From Paenibacillus hexagrammi (GTDB taxonomy: Bacteria > Bacillota > Bacilli > Paenibacillales > NBRC-103111), in contig NZ_CP090978.1 in assembly GCF_021513275.1 (NCBI RefSeq), forward strand, positions 4,030,001 to 4,094,000: a stretch of 64,000 nucleotides of DNA. Direction: 5' to 3'. Each line of letters opens with the position of its first letter. The stretch's first letter is position 1. Both the position numbers and the translations under genes were made by a program. Below are positions 49,336 to 57,854 of this stretch, piece by piece. Below the pieces are notes generated by a model that was not told the DNA's origin, did no database searches, and saw only the letters and a program-made list of their open reading frames with translations.

Positions 49336-50454
49336 TTAGGCTGCCATTGGTGATTTTGCTTTTGTTTTACTGCTTCTTTTACGGGCTTGTGCTTTCAGTC
49401 GCCAAATAACGACTCCTGTAATCATTAGTACCAAAGGCATCATGCCGAATAAAAAGCTGATCAACCTCGTCGTTATTCCGCCCCATGTCGCAAAGTGGAG
49501 CCCTTTTCGCCAGGAGTTGTATGCGTTGATTAAGAGATTCGGATTGGTTTTGTACAAAATGTCACCGCTTGTTGCATCCATATACACCGTGGTGTTGCTG
49601 CCGCCTGTGCCGCTAATGCCTTCCTTCATGGCAATTTGGTAGGATTGCCCTGGTTTTTGAGGCATCATAATTTTCATAATCGAGCTTTCCGGATATGACT
49701 TATTGATGATCTCAACCACTTGCTTAAGCGGCAAGATAGCACCATCTTTTGATTTGGATTGTAAAGCGGAAGCTGGAATTTCTTCCCTTGCTTTAAATCC
49801 GACCCACCCGGGTATCGATTTTTCAAAAGCGTTCACTACGCCTGTCAGCGAGGCAATCAGCAGCACAGGTATGGTTATGATACCGATAGTTTTATGCAAA
49901 CTTCTGTTGTGCATCAATTTGCCCCGGTTTCGTACGATCTTAAACCCGAGAGCAAGCTTCCGGAGCCCCGGCCACCACAAGTAAATCCCCGTAAGCAAGA
50001 TAAGCAGCAGTCCGATCCCCAAATATCCGACGAACCAAGCCGCTTGCGTCTTCCCGATTACATTGATGAGCAGAAAATATCGATGCAAATTATAAATAGT
50101 CAGGAACGGCTCCCGACGCGCATCCTGTACCTTTCCGAATGGTTCCCCTGTACCGGGGTCGGCATAAATCAGTCGGCCATCTTTGCCATCCTTGGATAGG
50201 TGAACATGGTAGAAGCCGTCTTTCCTGGAGGTGTCTATCCAATCGGTCTTGTATTCGGGATTCATCGCGTTCGCTTTCTCTTGAATGACGGCTGCTCCCA
50301 CATCGCCAGATGTTGGAGTTTTTTCAATCGGATACAACCAGCTTTCCAATTCTGGTTCGATCGTAATAAGGCTTCCCGTCGTGCAAGTTACAACGATGAA
50401 TATTCCTAAAATCAAGCTCAGAAACAAATGAATCGTCAGTATGGCTTTTCTCAT
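49336..50454 (-). CDS. PepSY-associated membrane protein, Fur-regulated
   Basis: 372 aa PepSY_TM family protein with four main membrane segments: LTIHLFLSLILGIFIVVT (~8), FVGYLGIGLLLILLTGIYLWW (~145), TIGIITIPVLLIASLTGV (~190) and FLFGMMPLVLMITGVVIW (~335). Conserved His residues lie in TIHLFLSL, NLHRYF and SLHKTIG. Members are linked to siderophore-iron reduction or uptake. ATG 50454 follows AAAGGGG. Two Fur boxes directly upstream indicate iron repression. It stands alone with no other iron gene nearby. Confidence 0.87.
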   Translation of the reverse strand: MRKAILTIHLFLSLILGIFIVVTCTTGSLITIEPELESWLYPIEKTPTSGDVGAAVIQEKANAMNPEYKTDWIDTSRKDGFYHVHLSKDGKDGRLIYADPGTGEPFGKVQDARREPFLTIYNLHRYFLLINVIGKTQAAWFVGYLGIGLLLILLTGIYLWWPGLRKLALGFKIVRNRGKLMHNRSLHKTIGIITIPVLLIASLTGVVNAFEKSIPGWVGFKAREEIPASALQSKSKDGAILPLKQVVEIINKSYPESSIMKIMMPQKPGQSYQIAMKEGISGTGGSNTTVYMDATSGDILYKTNPNLLINAYNSWRKGLHFATWGGITTRLISFLFGMMPLVLMITGVVIWRLKAQARKRSSKTKAKSPMAA

Positions 50455-50477
50455 AATCAATCCCCTTTAGATGAAAA

Positions 50478-50527
50478 TGAATATCATTATCAATAATTAA
50501 GTGCAATATAAATGATAATAATTATCA
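50478..50527. promoter_or_regulatory. Two Fur boxes upstream of the PepSY gene
   Basis: TGATAATAATTATCA at 50513-50527 is a perfect 7-1-7 Fur box. TGAATATCATTATCA at 50478-50492 matches at all but two positions. The near box lies 24 bases before the start codon, so iron-loaded Fur would cover the promoter and leader. Confidence 0.85.
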
Positions 50528-50583
50528 CTATCACTGTCAAGAGTGTAGATCCAGAAAACTTACCTAGGAGAACATATAGTAAA

Positions 50584-50615
50584 GAAACCAGCAACCTCAT
50601 TCGGTTGCTGGTTTC
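50584..50615. terminator. Orphan hairpin terminator
   Basis: Perfect 13-bp stem GAAACCAGCAACC/GGTTGCTGGTTTC with a 6-base loop. No gene now ends beside it on either strand; it lies between the Fur-controlled promoter and IS copy 2, probably left from a gene that was lost. Confidence 0.6.
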
Positions 50616-50685
50616 TGGCTAAACAAATAAGCGTTATTTCGTATCTGTAGCTACCGTCGTTAATGGAAGGAATGGAAATAACATG

Positions 50686-52343
50686 AGTTATGCAGTTGAA
50701 GTAATTTATTGGTAGTTAATCTATGTCAAAAATCTTACGTCCAACTAAAAAAACACTTGACTTTTGAAAATCACCACAATAATTGCGAAGGATACCTTAA
50801 CCAAGGTGTTACTTCAAAATTACAGGTGATTTTCCAATGAAAGCGTTAAAAAACCGAAATATCGGGATTTACAATTGAGTGAATGTGCGGGCGCCCCTAT
50901 CTTGCGTACCCTTTGGGAGAGGTTTGATATTTCGCTCCTCTTAACTCAGTCTGGCATGATGAAGCGTAGCGGAACGCCGTCCTGGTTGCTATGTTTTCTC
51001 TATGTGGTGGGTCTCATTTCTAATTGCTCTTCCGTTGTTCAAATGGCCGATTTGGCTCAAAAGGACTCTTTATTAAAAGTTATGTTTAAGCCATGGAAAC
51101 TTGCGCAGTATACCATGAGCCGTTTTTTTACGACTTCGTTTCCATGGAAAACATTTGGTAAAAAGCGAATTGAGCGCCTTCAGCAGGATGGGCAAACAAG
51201 GCTGAAAGAAGGGGATGTCATAAATCTAGATGACACGCATTGTGCGCATCCGTATGCTAAACAACTCCCTTTTTTATCATGGCTTTTTGATCATTCTACG
51301 AAAACATATTCATGGGCGATGAATTTGGTTGTCATTCAAGCTGTCTTACAAAGTGGGCTAGAGTATCCCTTGTTCTATTCGATTTGGCATAAACCTGAAA
51401 CCAAAGGTGAGGGTCTTACGAAGTTGGATCTCGCCAAGCAAATGCTCTTGATGCTGCGTGAATCCGTGAAATGCCGATTATGGGTAGCCATGGACCGTTG
51501 GTATTTGTGTAAGGATTTTTTCGTGTTCCTGGAGTCAAATCAGTTTGATTGGGTAACCAAAGCCAAGCGAAATACGGCTTTATTTCGAAGGGAAATCGAG
51601 CCTCTTACTCGAAGAGAGCGTTACGTACCGTTGACTCCCAATATGCTTATTCGAGAAGTGTTTAAGAAGCTAACAAGTCACAGAACATCAGGTCTGGTAT
51701 CCATCGCAATTCCAGATATCTATATGAAACAGCCCTATACCGTAACCAATCGTAAAGGAAAACAAGTCACCAAACAAAGATATGTTCAGATTGCCGCTGT
51801 TGCCGCCATGCGTTTAAAGGAAGACGAACTCTCGATACATGTAGAATCTACGGAAGATGACGAATCCCCAGCTACATACAGAGGGGCTTATCTTCTCATT
51901 AGTAACCGCTACGATGCACCGAAGGAAGCTACACAGACGTATGTGAAACGCTGGCGTATTGAGGTGTTTTTTCGAACTGCTAAGCAGGAACTGGCTTTTG
52001 AAAAGTGCCACTCCGAATCCGAAGCGCATCACCATGCCCACTTCGAGCTATTATTTACAGCGGAGACCTTGCTGGGCGTTGCCTTATTTGAAATGAACAA
52101 AGAAAAAACGAGTGGAGATGAAGGCTGCACCCACGGCGAAATGGTCCGCAGCCTTTTCCACACTCGTTGCCAAACTCGCAAAAGAACCTACAAAGGTCAT
52201 GAGCGAATCTACGTTGATTTTGACATAGAAGTGAAACGTTTTGCAAGACTTATTCGATTATTTTGGCCACAGCATTATTTAATGCTTCTTTGGGTTACAC
52301 CTAAACCACAAAATTACCAAGTGTTACCACGAGGTGCATAACT
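50686..52343 (+). mobile_element. IS4-superfamily insertion sequence, copy 2 (no intron)
   Basis: 1658 bp. Ends are AGTTATGCA (50686) and its complement TGCATAACT (52335-52343), flanked on both sides by CATG (50682-50685, 52344-52347), as for copy 1. The related ends (xxxTATGCA) and identical target duplication show that both copies belong to one IS family, though the ends differ by two bases and the transposases are diverged. Confidence 0.88.
50837..52341 (+). pseudogene. IS4-superfamily transposase, N-terminal frameshift
   Basis: Transposase of ~500 aa with DDE residues in NLDDTHCAHP, VAMDRWYLC and the YREK-type segment YVKRWRIEVFFRTAKQELAFEK. The natural ATG 50837 (AGGTGAT upstream, as in copy 1) runs into a stop after 13 codons. 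Losing or gaining a base at the A6 run 50848-50853 restores KALKKPKYRDLQLSECAG. The frame is open from TTG 50875 onward. The run forms A-AAA-AAC in the phase used for -1 ribosomal slippage, so a full protein could still be made. The stop lies in the terminal repeat. Confidence 0.85.
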
Positions 52344-52399
52344 CATGGAAATAATACTTGTATGGGCGTTTTCAGTATATAAACCAACATTTCCCACAT

Positions 52400-52852
52400 T
52401 CATGTAAATGAACCACCTATCAGGCTTAAACGAATTCGATAACGCTGCTGGTCGTTCTTCTCACTTCTTACTGCTTTTTGGTATGAAGTATAAAGAAACA
52501 CCAGCAATACAATCATAGAGTACAGCACTATACCTGAAACAAGGTATGTAAACGAGTTATTGTATTGTTCCATCCTCCAATAAAGGCCTTGATTTACTGT
52601 AATCTGCACTCCATTTTGTTGAAAGAATACAACTAATATCCCTAGAAGAGGAACATGTGTAACTACACGGGTATACCACTTTAGTTGGTCGGCATATTTC
52701 AGTAAACTAAAAAAATGCAATCCAGTCGCCATGACCAGAAAACCAGCTGGAAGCAACATATATCGAACCGAAGGTATAGATTCCGTCAGCGGAACCAGAT
52801 TCATGATAAACATACTGAAGAAAAGAAGGCTCAAACTAAAAAAGAAAAGCAT
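52400..52852 (-). pseudogene. Truncated multi-pass membrane protein fragment
   Basis: 150 residues with four hydrophobic segments (LLFFFSLSLLFFSMFIMNLVP; MLLPAGFLVMATGLHFF; VPLLGILVVFF; YLVSGIVLYSMIVLLVFLY). The arrangement recalls the membrane sensor part of histidine kinases or GGDEF proteins, but no catalytic domain follows: the frame ends 57 bases from IS copy 2. There is no ribosome site at the 5' end and it abuts the GNAT stop. Probably the middle of a gene cut by the IS and by deletion. Confidence 0.5.
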
Positions 52853-52871
52853 AGTCGTTCTGTGGCCGAAG

Positions 52872-53339
52872 TTACAGCCATTTTCTCATTGTATAGTATT
52901 GATCGGTCTGATTCGGATAGTCGTGTTTCGAAATAATTTCGTACTGAAGATTTTGATAATAGGTCACATTACTCGGGATAGACAGCCGGACTTCTAATTG
53001 AGCTTCGCCCACCCCGCTCGTTCTCGCAATATCTTCGATGTAAGCAACCATCTTCTTTCCGATACGTAATCCCCGAAAAGAAGGCAGTACAGAAACTCTG
53101 CCGATATATACATAAGCATGTTTGAAAGAATATTGTGATGACCCTGCGAATTGCCCGTTCACAGTAGCAATTATCGCTCCACCATCATTTGACATTTTGC
53201 GTCGAACATCATCGGGGGTTTCTAAAAGAGCACCTGAAGGCGGAGTCAGCTTACCTTGATACTCTTGGAAAGCTTTTTGCATAACGTCGTGAACAATCCC
53301 TGCATCTTCGTATCTGGCTTGTGTAATTTGAATATTCAT
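52872..53339 (-). CDS. GNAT-family N-acetyltransferase
   Basis: 155 aa. Acetyl-CoA binding motif A is VYIGRVSVLPSFRGLRIGKKM (~78-98) with the Q/RxxGxG/A loop as RGLRIG. Motif B is YYQNLQYEI near the end. It follows the mdc operon by 62 bases on the same strand and could be co-transcribed, but a link to malonate metabolism is not evident. The acetyl acceptor is unknown. Confidence 0.87.
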   Translation of the reverse strand: MNIQITQARYEDAGIVHDVMQKAFQEYQGKLTPPSGALLETPDDVRRKMSNDGGAIIATVNGQFAGSSQYSFKHAYVYIGRVSVLPSFRGLRIGKKMVAYIEDIARTSGVGEAQLEVRLSIPSNVTYYQNLQYEIISKHDYPNQTDQYYTMRKWL

Positions 53340-53401
53340 ATGCTGGCCCCCTTCTTTCGGCGCTCTTCAATTTGGATAGTCGGCTCGCTCAGGTTATATA
53401 T

Positions 53402-54341
53402 TTAACTTCCATTCTCTTCACATCGTTCCCGGTTTATTACTTTGACAACAGAGTCAAGCCTTGTTTCCTCCAGCGCTATGGATCGAACGAAAGGCAAATC
53501 CTGACGAGCAAGATTTGTTAGAATATGACCGGGCGGCATTTCGACAAACAATCGGACACCAAGCTCACCCAGAAGTGTCGTAGCTTGATGCCATTGAACT
53601 GGATTCGCCACACCGCAAGCAAGATCCTTTTGAATCGCGTTCGCTGTTCGCAATAATCGTGCGTTCGTATTCGCTACATAGGGAATAGAGGGCTGCTTGA
53701 AGCTAACTTTCCTCATAGCCAGCTCTAAGTCATGGGAAACCTGATGGAGGAGCCTACAGTGGGATGGAACTGAAACACGGAGAAGCTCAGCTTTGCGCGC
53801 TCCATTCTTTCGAGCTTGAGCAAATAGGTTATGGATATGTTCCAGTTTACCGGCTACCGTGATTTGATTGGGACTGTTAACGTTAGCAAGGAATACCTCT
53901 TCTCCATTCTCGTGGGCTTTTTTAACCAAGTAACGCAATTTCTGCTCGCGAACACCAACAATGACCCCCATTCCGTAACCGAAACGAAACGAGCTCTCCA
54001 TCCCTTCGGCACGCAATTTCACTAGTCCACATGCATCGCGAAATAATAGGATCCGGAAACTACAGCAGCTGCAAATGCGCCGACTGAATGTCCTGCGACG
54101 AAGTCAGGTTTTGCTCCTTCCTGTATGAGTGCACGGCCAACCGCAACTCCCGAAAAAGTAAAGCCAGCTGTACGGAAACCGTTGAGGATAAAGCTTCACA
54201 GGTATCCATCGAGAGCACGTCTTTGTCCATGATGGAAGTCGCTTCATCAAGTGTTGCCTGAATCACAGGATGGGAGGGCAATTGATGCAGCATTCCTGGA
54301 CATTGCGAGCCTTGACCCGGAAACAAAAAAGCAACGCTCAT
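53402..54341 (-). pseudogene. mdcH: Malonate decarboxylase epsilon subunit (malonyl-CoA:ACP transferase), two frameshifts
   Basis: MdcH loads malonate onto the decarboxylase ACP from malonyl-CoA to start the cycle. ATG 54341 follows AAGGAGGTG. Frame 1 has FLFPGQGSQ and fails at an A5 run (54153-54157 on the plus strand). The next segment, with GHSVGAF (active Ser), is in a second frame. A further base is missing near 54036 (GCGAT for GCGGAT) before CGLVKLRAEGM in the third frame, which runs to 53402. Restored length is about 313 aa. Both breaks look like one-base losses. Thirteen bases separate it from mdcG. Confidence 0.85.
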
Positions 54342-54354
54342 CTTTAACACCTCC

Positions 54355-54981
54355 TTATGCGTTGATCCAAGGGTCCTGAACCAAACGAGGCCCTAGGTTC
54401 ATTTTCACAAGCACGGTTCCAGTCCCTCTAGCATATTCCACTAATGAAACAGCGCCTAAAGGTGTTTCAATCTGAACATCAATTCGAATAGGGAAAGACT
54501 CATGAAATTCGATTAATTCCTTTGCAATTCTTTGCTCCACACGCTGAGGTGCGCGAATAACAACATCCAAATCACTTCCTCCGTGTGCTGTGGGCACCCC
54601 GCTGGCCAGTTCAAATCCGACACTTCCCGTTGGTCCCCACGATAAGCCATAAGCGGAATAAAACTCAGCCAATCTATCGAGTGAAGTGAGGGCTGGGATC
54701 TGGGAACGTCGCGGATTTGCCATCCATAATCGTTTCTCGACCATGTCCTCCGGCTTAACCTTTTCAATGATGGCTTCCATTGGCAAAAAGGCAGGAAACC
54801 GCTGACGGCGTGAATGCCCACGAATACCAACAGGCACCCATTCAGGCTTGGCTGCATCGCGACGGACTACCACCAAGCTTGCATGAGATAAGGAGTCACA
54901 TACCCAATCTGGAATTGGGTTATCTACGATTAGCGAGCCTACCGATGAGATCCTGAGCAAATCATGCGCGTTTACTTCCAT
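54355..54981 (-). CDS. mdcG: Malonate decarboxylase holo-ACP synthase (phosphoribosyl-dephospho-CoA transferase)
   Basis: 208 aa. MdcG attaches the 2'-(5''-phosphoribosyl)-3'-dephospho-CoA prosthetic group to the MdcC carrier protein. The nucleotidyltransferase signature GGSDLDVVIR (~134) and HSRRQRFPAFLP (~56) are present. It overlaps the mdcD/E fusion by 10 bases and lies before mdcH, typical of mdc clusters. Confidence 0.9.
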   Translation of the reverse strand: MEVNAHDLLRISSVGSLIVDNPIPDWVCDSLSHASLVVVRRDAAKPEWVPVGIRGHSRRQRFPAFLPMEAIIEKVKPEDMVEKRLWMANPRRSQIPALTSLDRLAEFYSAYGLSWGPTGSVGFELASGVPTAHGGSDLDVVIRAPQRVEQRIAKELIEFHESFPIRIDVQIETPLGAVSLVEYARGTGTVLVKMNLGPRLVQDPWINA

Positions 54982-56687
54982 TGTTCCTCGAGTTTGTGAC
55001 GAACGGCAATTGAAGCAGCTCGGTTTATCTTCGCCTCTTCAGAAAGAAGTCGGCTGCTCAAATCCGGTGACGCTTGCCGCGAAGCCGAGATGGCATCCAT
55101 CAAGAGATTCTGTTTGACCTTCTCAATATCTTGGGAAGTTGGCCGATCGGCATGAAGGCCGCTTGTCAAACTATGCAGGGCCCCCAAGCTCGCAAAAGAT
55201 TCGATATCGTATGCTGTAGCTGGAATCTTTTTCGCCGTTTCATCCAGCTCCTCTACGCTTCTTCGAGTCACTCTTGCAGCCGACGTCTTGGACATGACCT
55301 GCACCGAGACCCCTGGATCATTCAGCGCAACTAATCGGTTAGCTTGAAGTCCATGGGCCAAAAATGCACCAGATATTGCATTTCCAACCATAAAGGCAAT
55401 CACTACATGCCCTGCGAGCCGGGCACTAGCATATGCATCCGCCGCTGCTGCACAAGCTAAATAAATCCCGAGCATTTCTTCGCGATACCCATATGCTTGA
55501 CTTGGGACATCAACGATTGCAACAATCGTCCTGCGCTGTTCATCCTCATCTTCTTGCATGGCTTGCCTAACATAATGAGCAATTGTCCATCCTTCATCTA
55601 ATCCCACTTCTCCGCAGCGGGCGCGATAGAAACGGTTGTTTCTATTCGGAACAACCGCGATGTAGCGTATACGCTCTTCCCCAATGATTGAGTCCGCGCA
55701 AAGCACCGATGGAGATCCTTCTTGCAGCGACTCCTGCTTCCCGGTTAAGGCTTGGAACCAGGTCCTTCCTCTACTAACGGAGTCTTCAGAATGTGTTTGC
55801 TGCCATATCGACTTTAAGTGTTGAATGTCATGATCGATGGCAGGGGGAAGAGATTTGCCCCACAAAGACCGAAGCATTTCCGGGTGAATGGTTTGCTCGG
55901 TATCGATTAAAGCAAGCCGTGCGAGAAACGGTCCTACTTGTTCACTTCGCAGCTTGTCTTGGATACTGCTTCGATAGACACTACGTATCGAACGTTGAAT
56001 ATCCGCAATGTCATCATCAACCAGGATATCAACCATTCCTGTTTCATAGCGCTGCACCCCGCCTACGGTTTGCCAAATCAATGCTCTGTCTCTCGAGTCC
56101 CACTCTTCCATTCCCGCTTCTTGCTCAATTACTTCTGGGCCATTCAATTGAAGCCTACCTTGCTGAGTCATGATAACCGTACTGCAGAGCCCAGCTGTAA
56201 TGGACATACCCCCATAGCAGCCGATCATTCCAGCAATTACGCAAACAACCGGCTGGTACCTGCGTAAAGCTACGATAGCCGCGTGCATTTCCGCAATGGC
56301 AAGCAGACCGTAACTCCCTTCCTGCAGCCTGACCCCTCCTGTTTCAAGCAGTAACACGGCACGAGTGGGTATTCCCTTCCGATTATCTTGAATAGCCAGT
56401 TCCAAAGCTCCGGCGATTTTGGCACCGGATACTTCCCCAATGCCTCCCCCTAGGAAAGCACTCTCGATTGAGATAACAACGGCAGAATGCCCGTCTATCG
56501 TCCCTCTTCCAATGACCACTCCATCATCACTCTGTGGAACAATGCCTTGAGCCTCTAAATGAGGAGATTCCATCTTCTCGAAGGGACCTAGAAGCTCCCT
56601 GAAAGTTCCGTGGTCCATCACGGATTGGGCGCGTTCTCTTGCACTCAACTCGATAAAACTACTTCTTTCCCTAATAGGAATGGTCAT
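54972..56687 (-). CDS. mdcD/mdcE: Malonate decarboxylase beta and gamma subunits fused (MdcD-MdcE)
   Basis: 571 aa carrying both carboxyltransferase-type halves that decarboxylate malonyl-S-ACP to acetyl-S-ACP. The beta part (~1-280) has FLGGGIGEVSGAKIAGALELA, LLLETGGVRLQEG and GCYGGMSITAGL. The gamma part (~300-571) has YIAVVPNRNNRFYRARCGEVG, IVDVPSQAYGYREE and GNAISGAFLAHGLQ. In many bacteria these are two genes; here there is no stop or gap. The start overlaps the mdcC stop (ATGA). Confidence 0.92.
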   Translation of the reverse strand: MTIPIRERSSFIELSARERAQSVMDHGTFRELLGPFEKMESPHLEAQGIVPQSDDGVVIGRGTIDGHSAVVISIESAFLGGGIGEVSGAKIAGALELAIQDNRKGIPTRAVLLLETGGVRLQEGSYGLLAIAEMHAAIVALRRYQPVVCVIAGMIGCYGGMSITAGLCSTVIMTQQGRLQLNGPEVIEQEAGMEEWDSRDRALIWQTVGGVQRYETGMVDILVDDDIADIQRSIRSVYRSSIQDKLRSEQVGPFLARLALIDTEQTIHPEMLRSLWGKSLPPAIDHDIQHLKSIWQQTHSEDSVSRGRTWFQALTGKQESLQEGSPSVLCADSIIGEERIRYIAVVPNRNNRFYRARCGEVGLDEGWTIAHYVRQAMQEDEDEQRRTIVAIVDVPSQAYGYREEMLGIYLACAAAADAYASARLAGHVVIAFMVGNAISGAFLAHGLQANRLVALNDPGVSVQVMSKTSAARVTRRSVEELDETAKKIPATAYDIESFASLGALHSLTSGLHADRPTSQDIEKVKQNLLMDAISASRQASPDLSSRLLSEEAKINRAASIAVRHKLEEQWK

Positions 56688-56977
56688 AATTCCAACACCT
56701 CAATGACCTGGGCTAATCGCAAGGATACAACGCCGGGGGTCGCCCCAAAATCGTTAATCTCCATACGAGCAGCCACATTATGTTTCAAAAAGAAGCGATC
56801 CATCATGGCTTGCCACGTATCCCCAAATCCATCAGACTGCGTTCGAATATGAACCAGCGCCGTTTGTTCACTAAGTGGTTCACATAATATTTCCAAGTCT
56901 CCCGAGCCGGCTACACCTACATGAGCACGCCTAGAAATAGACTTTGTCGCATCATAACGAAGTATAAGCTTCTCCAT
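56684..56977 (-). CDS. mdcC: Malonate decarboxylase acyl carrier protein (delta subunit)
   Basis: 97 aa. Small carrier of the malonyl/acetyl thioester, with the attachment serine in VGVAGSGDLEIL (~26). The C-terminal NDFGATPGVVSLRLAQ is conserved in MdcC. Strong ribosome site GAGGCAAGGAGA. It lies 28 bases after mdcB and overlaps the next gene. Confidence 0.92.
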   Translation of the reverse strand: MEKLILRYDATKSISRRAHVGVAGSGDLEILCEPLSEQTALVHIRTQSDGFGDTWQAMMDRFFLKHNVAARMEINDFGATPGVVSLRLAQVIEVLEL

Positions 56978-57005
56978 TCTCCTTGCCTCCTCTCCAACCT
57001 TCTGA

Positions 57006-57854
57006 TCACGATAGGATCGATAGACGATCTAGAAACAGGGTTGCTGCTAGTAAATCTGCACTTCCGCCAGGGGATACATGCCTTAAAACGAGGTCTTTGT
57101 TTAATCGCTCTAATGCTTCCCATCCGGCAATGGAAGACGCCCCTCCGAGCTCAAGCACTTTTTGTGTACCCTGCTGTACAACCAGTAACGTTTCCATACC
57201 GCCTCGATGAATGATACAGGTATCATCTAAATTCGCCATGATGGCAAGCAGCGCTTGTAATCGTGCATGGTTTTCACTCATGTTGCTCCTGCGGGAGTCT
57301 CGCAGCACGGGGAGTCCGACCTGAACAACGTGTGGAAATCCATTCATTGCTTCTCCGCGGGCACCTTTCACTCCATACTTTTGCATAGCCATGATTCCGT
57401 TGGAAGTTGATATTGGTGCTGTGCGGTCAGGAAACCGAGCTAGCGTACCTGCAGCTTCTGCAATTTGCTCCGGAGCTTCTCCACTCCCGCAAATGGCTGC
57501 CCCCGCGATGAGTAACCCTAATGCCCAAATGGCGCCACGGTGCGTATTGATGCCTCCGGTTGTCAGCAGCATGCTCTGTTCCCCGGTTCGTCCGATGCAG
57601 GCAAGCGTCTCACGCAGTTCTTGATTCGGCTCTCTGCCATAAGCCGTACTGCCCATGGCCTCGAAGCTGCTGCGCAGAGAGTCAGCCGAAGCTATCATAA
57701 GTCCTGCATGCATATCCGTATGACTGCCGGGAGATTGCAAGTCCACTAAGCCTGGCTTTGGAGTCAACTTCACTTCGTCTATAAGTGCGGCTACAGCCAG
57801 ATCTCCCAGGCATAGTCCGCATTGTTCGGCACTCTTCCATATCACGGTATTCAC
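57006..57854 (-). CDS. mdcB: Triphosphoribosyl-dephospho-CoA synthase
   Basis: 282 aa. MdcB (CitG family) makes the prosthetic-group precursor from ATP and dephospho-CoA. Motifs include EVKLTPKPGLVDLQSPGSH (~28), MLLTTGGINTHRGAIWALG (~95) and DDTCIIHRGG (~214). It starts directly after the mdcA stop (GTG 57854). Confidence 0.92.
   Translation of the reverse strand: MNTVIWKSAEQCGLCLGDLAVAALIDEVKLTPKPGLVDLQSPGSHTDMHAGLMIASADSLRSSFEAMGSTAYGREPNQELRETLACIGRTGEQSMLLTTGGINTHRGAIWALGLLIAGAAICGSGEAPEQIAEAAGTLARFPDRTAPISTSNGIMAMQKYGVKGARGEAMNGFPHVVQVGLPVLRDSRRSNMSENHARLQALLAIMANLDDTCIIHRGGMETLLVVQQGTQKVLELGGASSIAGWEALERLNKDLVLRHVSPGGSADLLAATLFLDRLSILS

Noticed and set aside
52400-52852. A functional small membrane protein
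   Set aside because: No ribosome site, abrupt ends beside an IS and the stop of the next gene, and no known family of this size.
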